From contig NZ_CP133464.1 in assembly GCF_031191185.1 (NCBI RefSeq), positions 434,001 to 498,000 of the forward strand: a DNA stretch of 64,000 nucleotides, written 5' to 3'. Shown here piece by piece: positions 9,552-17,282 of this stretch (positions are counted from its first letter, which is position 1; the number at the start of each line of letters is the position of its first letter). This DNA is from Prevotella nigrescens. Its GTDB lineage: Bacteria > Bacteroidota > Bacteroidia > Bacteroidales > Bacteroidaceae. The notes under the pieces were generated by a model. It did not search any database. It saw only the letters and a list, made by a program, of their open reading frames with translations, and was not told the DNA's origin. Made by a program: the position numbers and the translations under genes.

Positions 9552-9568
9552 ATTATTAATTACTTTTG
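9537..9568 (+). promoter_or_regulatory. Divergent promoter of the substrate-binding lipoprotein
   Basis: TTTC at 9537-9540, a 20-bp spacer and TACTTTTG at 9561-9568. It overlaps the radA promoter on the other strand. The predicted leader before the ATG at 9581 is only a few nucleotides. Confidence 0.55.
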
Positions 9569-9580
9569 CAACATAAGATT

Positions 9581-10480
9581 ATGTGTAGAATAAAGTATTT
9601 ATTGCTTCTCGCAGCTCTTGTCATCATGGGCTGTCAGGTATCCGAACAAGACGATTCGCTTATTGAGAAGCGCAAGAACAAAGTGGAAGAGGTGGCATAC
9701 CAGCGAGCTTTTAAGGTTGGTGTTATGCCAACTATGGACTGTCTGCCTATTTTCCTGCTCAAGGACAGTGTACTTTACAATCCCGACGACATTGATATCC
9801 GACTAAGAGAATATACCTCTCAGCGCGATTGCGACACTGCAATGATAAATGGCAGAGTACAGGCTTCAGTAACAGATTTGGTTCAGGCTGAATATCTAAA
9901 GGAAGAGAAGCATGCCGTACTCGACTATATGACTGAAACAAATGCAACGTGGCAACTTATGGCAACGCCAACCTCTGGTATCAGGAAGATCGAAGACTTA
10001 GGCGACAAGGTCATAGGACTGGCTTCCAACTCTGTTACCCAATATCTCACAATACAAGTTCTCTGTAGCCACCCGATTAAGAACCGAACCTACGGCTCGC
10101 AAATAAACGATATCTTCATTCGCATGCAAATGTTACGCAACAGTCAGTTAGATGCCATCTGGACAAGCGAACCACAGACCACACAGGCTAAAATATTAGG
10201 CAATAAAGAGATATACAATTCTACAAAAGAAGACTTCACTCCTGGAGCCATTGTCTTTGTAAATGCACCCAAAATAGCGAAACGAAAAGCTTTTGAAGAC
10301 GCTTACAACAAAGCAGTAGACATGATAAATCGTCATCCGCTGCAATACTTTGCACCATTAATAAAGAAATACATGCGGGTAGACGACAAGGTAATCTCTG
10401 CCTTGCCTAAAATGCTATATAAGCAGGTTACGCAACCTCGCCAAAGAGATATTGTAAAGGCACAAAATGCGATAATGTAA
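9581..10480 (+). CDS. Substrate-binding lipoprotein, SsuA/THI5-like fold
   Basis: A 299-residue protein with a lipoprotein signal peptide (LLLLAALVIMGC; acylated cysteine near residue 18). The body resembles NMT1/THI5-like periplasmic binding proteins: VGVMPTMDCLPIFLL, then VQASVTDLVQAEYL and GDKVIGLASNSVTQYL. The ligand cannot be told from the sequence. No ABC permease or ATPase is adjacent, which is unusual for a transport binding protein. I chose the ATG at 9581 because the frame upstream would begin inside the promoter. Confidence 0.75.
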   Translation: MCRIKYLLLLAALVIMGCQVSEQDDSLIEKRKNKVEEVAYQRAFKVGVMPTMDCLPIFLLKDSVLYNPDDIDIRLREYTSQRDCDTAMINGRVQASVTDLVQAEYLKEEKHAVLDYMTETNATWQLMATPTSGIRKIEDLGDKVIGLASNSVTQYLTIQVLCSHPIKNRTYGSQINDIFIRMQMLRNSQLDAIWTSEPQTTQAKILGNKEIYNSTKEDFTPGAIVFVNAPKIAKRKAFEDAYNKAVDMINRHPLQYFAPLIKKYMRVDDKVISALPKMLYKQVTQPRQRDIVKAQNAIM

Positions 10481-10699
10481 TTGGCTTCGAATGTAGCCCT
10501 ACCTATCTACTTCAAGCTAAGAAATAGTACAACCTATTGTAACACAGCAAAATGGGTGTAGTAAGATACAGAGAGAGAATATTTTTATAAATCGGAATAA
10601 AAACTATACAACAAACCAAAAGAGACGAGTTTTAGAAATTGAAACAACGAGTATTGCGATATAAAGACATTTAACTTAGCGGCATAAAGAATATAAATA

Positions 10700-12862
10700 T
10701 TGAACACAGAAACGAATATAAACAGTGCTTTAGAACTATTGAGCACCAGACAATTAGACAAAGCCATCAAGGTGTTGCAACCCATATACGATGGCAAGCC
10801 CTCGTTAGTGGACTACAATGAGTATATGGCTATTGTCAACGACTACCACTTGATGTGCGAGTATATGCTGCGAGGTGTAAAAGACCCTGCCCGAGAAAAG
10901 CTTTATGTCTCGCTTATGGAACGACTCTATCGAGTATCAGCTAACCTGCTGTTAAGCTGGAGGTGCAAGAACAAGCCTACTTTCATAGATGCTTTCAGTA
11001 CTTCCGACCATCTCAACCTTAGTCATAATTTCGTGCGTACTGTCTTGGAGAGCTTTGTTTCTGATGTCGCAATGCTCTCGTTGGCCTCTGGGAACGAACG
11101 AAATGCCAAAGAAACAGAACTTTACAAGCGACATCAAACTTTCGTAGAACGACTTTTCTGTGCACTTCTCGTGTCAAGCCAGTGGTCGGAAAGCGATGCA
11201 ACGTTCTATATCAGTCTTCTAACCTCGCCTACCATCGATGCATCAGACCAGATGCTTATCGTCAGTGCAATCACCCTTTCTACGATGTCTATCTACGATG
11301 TGAAGAAATTCTATACACTCGTAGAGGTCTATCGGCACGCTCACGACACAAAAGTCCGTCAGCGTTCATTGGTCGGCTGTGTGCTGTCGCTCACCAACAA
11401 CCAGCTCTTCAAAAAGGAACAAAGAACACTTGTGAACAGTTTCATAACAACAAAAGAGGCTAAACGTGAGCTTTTGAACTTGCAGAAGCAGATGTTCAAC
11501 TGTATGGAAGCAGATCGCGATAACGACAAAATACAACGCGACATTATGCCAAACATCATAAAGAACTCCGATCTGCATTTCGATAGATTTGGCATAAGCG
11601 AAAAAGAAAGTAATCCATTGGAGAACATTTTGCACCCCGATGCCGACGAACAGAAGATGGAGAAGATGGAAGAGAGCATTCAGAAGATGATGAAAATGCA
11701 GCAGCAGGGATCCGACATATATTTCGGAGGTTTCAGCAAGATGAAACGCTTCCCCTTCTTCGACCACATTGCCAATTGGTTCATGCCTTTCAGTGCACAC
11801 CACCCAGGCTTGGAAGAGGTGGCACAAAAGCTTGGCGATGGCTCGCTGCTCGACCGATTGGCTGGACAGGACCCTTTCTGCGAATCGGACAAATATTCGC
11901 TTGCCCTCACCATTGCACAGATAGTCAACCAGCTGCCACCTAATATCTTGGAACTTATTAAGTCGGGCGAAGGCATCGGGCTGCCTGACATGCAACCCAT
12001 AGACTACTCGCCTGCTTTTGTACGTCGTATGTACATACAGGATTTGTATCGCTTTTTCGAGGTGAAGATGGCATTCAATAAGGACATTCCCAACCCTTTC
12101 AAAGCCGACGGCGACTATAAGGCATTCTTCATGTTGCACGATTTGTTTGTAAAAGACTTCTATGTCGATGCAAAAGAATCGTTGGCAATGTTCCTGTACA
12201 AGCACAAAAGAGAGGCTGATATAGAGAAACTCACTGGAACTTATCAAAGCGATTCGGCAATGTACCGTATGTTTAGAGGTATAGAAGCTGTCAGAAAGGG
12301 GAACGAGGGCGAAGCATTAGAACACTTTGCAGTAGCCGTTGGGTTAGAGCCAGACAATGTTTTGCTGCTCCGAACAGTTGGGGCAGTTGTTTTACGCCGT
12401 AGAGGTTATGGCATTGCCATCATCTGTTACAACAAGTTGTGCGAACTGCTCCCCGACGTTAAAGCCTACGCCATCAACCAATGTCTTTGTTTAGCAGCCA
12501 CTGGCGATACCAAGACGGCTGTGAACAAGGCGTATGAGCTTAATTTGAATAACGAATCCGACAACCAGGTAAAACGTCTTTTAGCGTGGGTACTTATTTG
12601 TAATGGCAATGCCGAAAAGGCACTAAACATCTACGATGAACTTATGGCTACCGACAAACAGCCCGACGATGCACTCAATATAGCATACGCACAGTGGATA
12701 AATGGCAACCCAGGCGAAGCCAAGAATAGTTTCACAGAATGGCTAATCAACCACCCCGGGGCCAATTTGGAGCACGAATTTAAGAATGATGACTACGTTT
12801 TCAATCTCAACGGTATTACAGACGTAGACCGAGCACTTATGTTGAGTGCCATCAACATGTAA
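10700..12862 (+). CDS. Large tetratricopeptide-repeat protein of unknown function
   Basis: A 720-residue soluble protein without signal peptide. The C-terminal half contains TPR-like helical pairs (AVRKGNEGEALEHFAVAVGLEPDN, ICNGNAEKALNIYDELMA, each cut across the text). Residues about 315-335 hold a methionine/lysine-rich stretch (KMEKMEESIQKMMKMQQQ), a probable coiled segment. The N-terminal start is uncertain: TTG at 10700 gives the longest sensible reading, and the first in-frame ATG is at 10829. TPR arrays mediate protein-protein contacts; the partner is unknown. It stands alone on the plus strand. The 10481-10699 gap shows nothing I can assign. Confidence 0.7.
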   Translation: MNTETNINSALELLSTRQLDKAIKVLQPIYDGKPSLVDYNEYMAIVNDYHLMCEYMLRGVKDPAREKLYVSLMERLYRVSANLLLSWRCKNKPTFIDAFSTSDHLNLSHNFVRTVLESFVSDVAMLSLASGNERNAKETELYKRHQTFVERLFCALLVSSQWSESDATFYISLLTSPTIDASDQMLIVSAITLSTMSIYDVKKFYTLVEVYRHAHDTKVRQRSLVGCVLSLTNNQLFKKEQRTLVNSFITTKEAKRELLNLQKQMFNCMEADRDNDKIQRDIMPNIIKNSDLHFDRFGISEKESNPLENILHPDADEQKMEKMEESIQKMMKMQQQGSDIYFGGFSKMKRFPFFDHIANWFMPFSAHHPGLEEVAQKLGDGSLLDRLAGQDPFCESDKYSLALTIAQIVNQLPPNILELIKSGEGIGLPDMQPIDYSPAFVRRMYIQDLYRFFEVKMAFNKDIPNPFKADGDYKAFFMLHDLFVKDFYVDAKESLAMFLYKHKREADIEKLTGTYQSDSAMYRMFRGIEAVRKGNEGEALEHFAVAVGLEPDNVLLLRTVGAVVLRRRGYGIAIICYNKLCELLPDVKAYAINQCLCLAATGDTKTAVNKAYELNLNNESDNQVKRLLAWVLICNGNAEKALNIYDELMATDKQPDDALNIAYAQWINGNPGEAKNSFTEWLINHPGANLEHEFKNDDYVFNLNGITDVDRALMLSAINM

Positions 12863-12967
12863 TTTCCGCCAGGCAAAAAGCAACAACTTTTTTCTATGTA
12901 TTGCCCTACATTACACCTTATTATGTATAAGGCAGAAATCATACCATCATACGTACACTAAAAATTA

Positions 12968-13039
12968 GATATCAGTCACGCTTGTTTCAGATATCACTCA
13001 CGTTCGTTTTAGATATCAGTCATGCTCGTTTTAGATATC
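12968..13039. repeat. 22-bp GATATC tandem repeat, locus B
   Basis: GATATC occurs at 12968, 12990, 13012 and 13034, exactly 22 bp apart, with connecting text of the form AGTCACGCTCGTTTTA and ATTAGATATC/GATATCTAAT ends on both sides. It belongs to the same family as 3842-3903. It lies in the 405-bp gap between the TPR gene and the ABC cluster. Confidence 0.8.
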
Positions 13040-13176
13040 TAATTTTTTATTCTGTTCATTCACATTGCCTTTTTTAATCGATTGTTTCAAAATCTATACC
13101 TACCCTGTTTCTTTCATTCGGATATGAATTTCCACAACATCTATATTTTCAATTTGTATAATAAAACGTAATTTTT

Positions 13177-13207
13177 TTTGTCAGATACTCTTTTATTCCT
13201 ATCTTTG
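13177..13207 (+). promoter_or_regulatory. Promoter of the ABC/GLPGLI cluster
   Basis: TTTG at 13177-13180, a 19-bp spacer and TATCTTTG at 13200-13207. The match is perfect. The leader to the ATG at 13334 is about 120 nt. Confidence 0.8.
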
Positions 13208-13333
13208 TAGACAAATTGATTGAGCTTCTCTATATGCTGAATAAATAGTGTTAAGTTCACTTAAACAGTGGTGTGGCAAGAGAGTGCACTCTGCGAAGAA
13301 TTAGAAAATAACAACAAACTCGACTATAGATAC

Positions 13334-14710
13334 ATGTTAAAACAACTCATACAACTACAAATAGTAAAGAAACGGCGCAACTTTAAATGGAAGAATCTCT
13401 TCCTTGCTACATATTTCTACATGCTCATAGCCTTGATAATCGTATCCACCTTTGCAGAGATGGACAGCAGAATATGGAAAACATTTGTACAGTTAGATTG
13501 GAAAAACATTGTCCCCATAGTAGCTTCCATGATGCTCTTGCCCGATATTCTCTCGAAACTTATATTCAAGACGGACTCCGCCATTATGGACGCATACATA
13601 AAGTCTCGTCCTATTAGTAAACGGACGTGGATATATTTTATAAGCATAACCAACCTGTTCAACTTCTGGACGCTGGCATGGGCACTGCCGTTAAGCATTG
13701 GCTGTTTCTTCGTAATGCCTTTCGGCACAGCGTTCGTGTCTGCTCTGCTGCTGCTCTCCGTGTCTTATATCAACAGTTTAGCCGTTGTTGCCCTCAGAAC
13801 CTCGCAGGGCTGGGAATGGAAATGGGCAACCATTGTGGGCTGGCTCATGTGGTGGTCGCTGACATTTGTACACGGTCTAAACCTCTTCGGCATGTCGTGG
13901 GGCATACACATCACCTTGTTTTTTGTCTTAACCGTGATAGGTATTACAACTGGAATATACTATTTGCAATGCCTAAATAGCTACGACGAAAGCAAGCGGA
14001 AGCAAGAAACCATAAACAAATCGCACCGCTCGGCTTTCTTTATAGAGATGCGTCCTTTCCTTAGAGGCAAGCGATTGCGCCTTATTCTGATATTCCCCGT
14101 ACTGCTTGTTGCGCAAGCTTTCTGGTCTGCCTCTATGGGACCGGACGACGGAGACGCTTCCGGCAGCAACTTACTGCTGCCTCTTGCCATTATCGCACCG
14201 TCGGTAATGGTGCTGCAACTTACGTTTGCATTGGAAGGAAACTACTTCGACGGACTGTGGACGCGCCCCGTAAGCATTGCGCATCTGCTGTTCCGGAAGT
14301 ACTATACAGCCATTCCGCTTACCATAGGCAGCTTCTTGTTGCTGCTGCCCACTTATTTCTTGTATGGTACCAGCCTATTCGTTCTGGTGGGGAGCCTGCT
14401 CTTTGCGCTGGGCTTTGCCAATGTGTTTATACTCACTTACTGCTTCCGCACCAAGGCAATGGATATCTTTGCCTCGGGCTTTATGAATACGCAAGGCACC
14501 GATTTCAGTGCTTCGAGCTTTGCAATCGCCTTCACCGTGATGATAGGACCGATGCTCATGGTGTCGTTTCTTCCGCCAATGGTGTACGGAATCGTGCTCA
14601 GTGTCCTCGGTCTGACAGGCATCGTGTTGCACAAACCTGCCATTGCGTGGATAGCACGCCGCTACGAGGCAAATCGCTATCGCCACTTTGAACGTTACAG
14701 AAACAAGTAA
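13334..14710 (+). CDS. DUF5687-type ABC transporter permease
   Basis: A 458-residue integral membrane protein with about ten to twelve hydrophobic segments, e.g. LFLATYFYMLIALIIVST near the N-terminus and LLLPLAIIAPSVMVLQL in the middle. It resembles the DUF5687 permeases that accompany a single ABC ATPase in Bacteroidota. The ATG at 13334 (MLKQLIQLQI) is preferred to a GTG at 13268, which would add 22 polar residues. It is the first gene of a cluster with the ATPase at 14768 (57-bp gap). The substrate is unknown. Confidence 0.8.
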   Translation: MLKQLIQLQIVKKRRNFKWKNLFLATYFYMLIALIIVSTFAEMDSRIWKTFVQLDWKNIVPIVASMMLLPDILSKLIFKTDSAIMDAYIKSRPISKRTWIYFISITNLFNFWTLAWALPLSIGCFFVMPFGTAFVSALLLLSVSYINSLAVVALRTSQGWEWKWATIVGWLMWWSLTFVHGLNLFGMSWGIHITLFFVLTVIGITTGIYYLQCLNSYDESKRKQETINKSHRSAFFIEMRPFLRGKRLRLILIFPVLLVAQAFWSASMGPDDGDASGSNLLLPLAIIAPSVMVLQLTFALEGNYFDGLWTRPVSIAHLLFRKYYTAIPLTIGSFLLLLPTYFLYGTSLFVLVGSLLFALGFANVFILTYCFRTKAMDIFASGFMNTQGTDFSASSFAIAFTVMIGPMLMVSFLPPMVYGIVLSVLGLTGIVLHKPAIAWIARRYEANRYRHFERYRNK

Positions 14711-14767
14711 CGGCTGAACGAAACTTTTATTCAAGAAAGCAAAAAAATAAGATAATAACAGCCGAAT

Positions 14768-15472
14768 ATGGAAATAAAGATAGAGAATTTAAAGAAGATT
14801 TACGGACAGAACACCGTGATAAACATACCTGAACTGACGCTGCACAATGGCGAGCTCGTAGGACTTGTGGGCAATAATGGTGCGGGGAAGACCACACTGA
14901 TGCGCCTTATACTCGACCTTATCCGTGCCAACGAGGGGCGAGTACTATCGAATGGCAGCCCTGTAAACGAGTGTTTCGAGTGGAAGAAATACACTGGTTC
15001 GTTTGTAGACAAGGGTTTTCTCATCGATTACTATACACCAGAAGAGTTCTTCGACTTCATTGCAGGCGTCTACGGCATCGACAGCGCAACACTCGCAGAA
15101 CGTCTGCAGGGCTTCGAATCGCTGATGCGCGACGAGATTATGGGCACCGGAAAGCTCATTCGCGACTTTTCCGAGGGCAACCGACAGAAAATCGGCATCA
15201 TCGGAGCCATGATAGTGAACCCCAAAATACTCATTCTCGACGAGCCTTTCAACTATCTCGACCCATCGTCGCAGATAAACATAGCACGCATTATCCACGA
15301 GGTAAACCAGCAACACGGCACCACCGTGCTGATTTCGAGCCACAATCTGAACTTCATTTCCGAAATTTGCAACCGCATAATACTGATGGAAAAGGGGGGC
15401 ATCTTGAAGGATTTAACCAACGCCGACGAAGCTGCAGCAAAGGAATTGCAAAGCTATTTCGAGGGAATGTAG
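14768..15472 (+). CDS. ABC transporter ATP-binding protein
   Basis: A 234-residue nucleotide-binding subunit. Walker A GNNGAGKTT is near residue 36, the signature reads FSEGNRQK near residue 133 (divergent from LSGGQ but common in this subgroup), Walker B ILILDEP is near residue 155, and the switch histidine is in ISSHNL. It has no membrane segment and must act with the DUF5687 permease just upstream. It is followed after 32 bp by the first GLPGLI gene. Confidence 0.93.
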   Translation: MEIKIENLKKIYGQNTVINIPELTLHNGELVGLVGNNGAGKTTLMRLILDLIRANEGRVLSNGSPVNECFEWKKYTGSFVDKGFLIDYYTPEEFFDFIAGVYGIDSATLAERLQGFESLMRDEIMGTGKLIRDFSEGNRQKIGIIGAMIVNPKILILDEPFNYLDPSSQINIARIIHEVNQQHGTTVLISSHNLNFISEICNRIILMEKGGILKDLTNADEAAAKELQSYFEGM

Positions 15473-15504
15473 GCGCAACGGCAGGAACTGATACTATAAA
15501 ATAT

Positions 15505-16377
15505 ATGATGCTAAGAGTGTTTTTTACTACTTTCGTCTGTCTTTCTGCTACGCTTTTTGCTCACGCAAAGCCAACGGATAAGGAGAAGATAGACAAGGTA
15601 AAGTACGAAATTATCTACCATACGAAGAGCATTACCGACACCACGAAGGTCGATTCGCTCGGCAATTTCATCTACAGCGAGGAGGATATGCGCCTCGATG
15701 TGGGCGAGCAAGTGAGCTTCTTTTATAGCTATTCCAATGCTCTCTACGAGCAACAGCGCATCGAAATGATGAACAAAGGCAACTTTTCTCCGCCTTCAAC
15801 CCACAGCGGACACATCTATTGGAAGCTGTTCAAGAACTTTCCAACAGGCAAAACAACCTACGTAGACCATGTTTTCCGTGATGGATTTCGTGTAGTAGAA
15901 CCCATAGAGCAGCCCCAGTGGGAGCTGATACCCGACAGTACAGCCCGCATTCTCGGCTACGACTGCCAGATGGCACGCTGCAATTACAAAGGCAGACAAT
16001 GGTTTGCATGGTTCACAACCGACATTCCCATCGATAACGGACCGTGGAAATTGGACGGATTACCGGGACTTGTGCTCCGTGCATACGACAATTCGCTCCA
16101 TTATATCTTCGATTGCATTGGATTGAAGCAGACCGACGGCACACGCAACATGGTGTTCGATGACCGTTTTAACGGTTACGAGGAAATCTCGATGCGACGT
16201 TTGCAGCAGCTGAAAGCCAGCACCACGCCTTTCGATGCCATCAACAGAGGCGGCAAAGGAGTAACATTCCGCGTGGTAAGCGGCAGTGTTAATGGCAAGC
16301 TAACCGAAGCACAGCAAGAGGCGATGCGCAAGCAAATGCAGAAAAGACAACCACAAAACCCAATAGAAAGATTATGA
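15505..16377 (+). CDS. GLPGLI family secreted protein, copy 1
   Basis: A 290-residue protein with a signal peptide (MMLRVFFTTFVCLSATLFAHA). The body carries the family hallmark GLPGLVLRAYD after DNGPWKLD, the family's usual DCQMARCNYKGR...WFTTDIP block and an early KYEIIYHTKS strand. Members are restricted to Bacteroidota; function is unknown. The frame is open far upstream, but the signal peptide fixes the start at 15505. Its stop overlaps the ATG of the next gene (ATGA). Confidence 0.88.
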   Translation: MMLRVFFTTFVCLSATLFAHAKPTDKEKIDKVKYEIIYHTKSITDTTKVDSLGNFIYSEEDMRLDVGEQVSFFYSYSNALYEQQRIEMMNKGNFSPPSTHSGHIYWKLFKNFPTGKTTYVDHVFRDGFRVVEPIEQPQWELIPDSTARILGYDCQMARCNYKGRQWFAWFTTDIPIDNGPWKLDGLPGLVLRAYDNSLHYIFDCIGLKQTDGTRNMVFDDRFNGYEEISMRRLQQLKASTTPFDAINRGGKGVTFRVVSGSVNGKLTEAQQEAMRKQMQKRQPQNPIERL

Positions 16378-17222
16378 AACGTATTATTTTAACAACGGCA
16401 GCACTCGCCCTTGCAGTGCTCACCGTAAGTGCAAAACCCAACAAAAAGGACGAAAACAAAGTTATCGACAAGCTCAAGTACACCATTACCTATCGGACAA
16501 AGAGCGTACGCGACACCACAAAACTCGACCCTGCAGGTCGTTATAACTATGAAAACGAAGACATGCAGCTCGAAGTTGGCGAGAAGGTAAGCTACTTTTA
16601 CAGTGCCACCTACCGCGCTTATATAGAGAATTTGCGGAAGTCTCTCGATGGAAACAATATTCAGATAGAAACTTCAAGTCCTGCGCGTGGCAACCTCTTG
16701 ATGGACTTCTATCGTGGCTACCCGACAGGAAAGTCTACTTATTTAGGCGAGGTGCTTGGCGAAAAATTCCGCATCACCGAGCCTTTAGAGCAACCAAAGT
16801 GGGACATTATAGCCGATAGCACAAAGCAAATTCTCAACTACGCCTGCCAGATGGCGCGCTGTAAGTTTAAAGGACGCACGTGGACAGCTTGGTTCACCAC
16901 CGATATTCCATTGGACAACGGACCTTGGAAGCTGTGTGGATTGCCCGGATTGATACTTCGTGCCTACGATGCCAAGCAACAATACATTTTCGATTGCGTG
17001 GGCATGAAACAGGCAAAGGAAGGCGAAAACATTACTTACAACTCCGATTTTGACAAGTATGCTGCTTCAACAATGAAGGAATTTGTAGACTATCAGCGCA
17101 AGGCTGTACCCGAAGACATACTGGCAACGCAGGGAATAAAGATAGAAGTGCCCGAAGAAATGAAGGCTGAGGTGATGAAGGCATTGGCAAAACCGCAGCC
17201 CAGTAACCCACTTGAACTGTAA
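16374..17222 (+). CDS. GLPGLI family secreted protein, copy 2
   Basis: A 282-residue paralogue of the preceding gene with a signal peptide (MKRIILTTAALALAVLTVSA) and the motif GLPGLILRAYD. The two share the order and wording of nearly every block (KYTITYRTKS, NYACQMARCKFKGR, WFTTDIPLDNGPWKL), so they arose by tandem duplication. The 4-bp overlap with copy 1 implies translational coupling. It is followed by a receptor-like outer-membrane barrel, a frequent partner of GLPGLI genes. Confidence 0.88.
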   Translation: MKRIILTTAALALAVLTVSAKPNKKDENKVIDKLKYTITYRTKSVRDTTKLDPAGRYNYENEDMQLEVGEKVSYFYSATYRAYIENLRKSLDGNNIQIETSSPARGNLLMDFYRGYPTGKSTYLGEVLGEKFRITEPLEQPKWDIIADSTKQILNYACQMARCKFKGRTWTAWFTTDIPLDNGPWKLCGLPGLILRAYDAKQQYIFDCVGMKQAKEGENITYNSDFDKYAASTMKEFVDYQRKAVPEDILATQGIKIEVPEEMKAEVMKALAKPQPSNPLEL

Positions 17223-17282
17223 CAAACCATATTCGCAGGCATGCATGACCTGCTCCAGCAAAGCACCGATAATACCCTTTTT

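Noticed and set aside
14971-15504. N-terminal extension of the first GLPGLI gene through the ABC ATPase gene.
   Set aside because: The extension is the ATPase gene read in another frame. The signal peptide at 15505 marks the true start.
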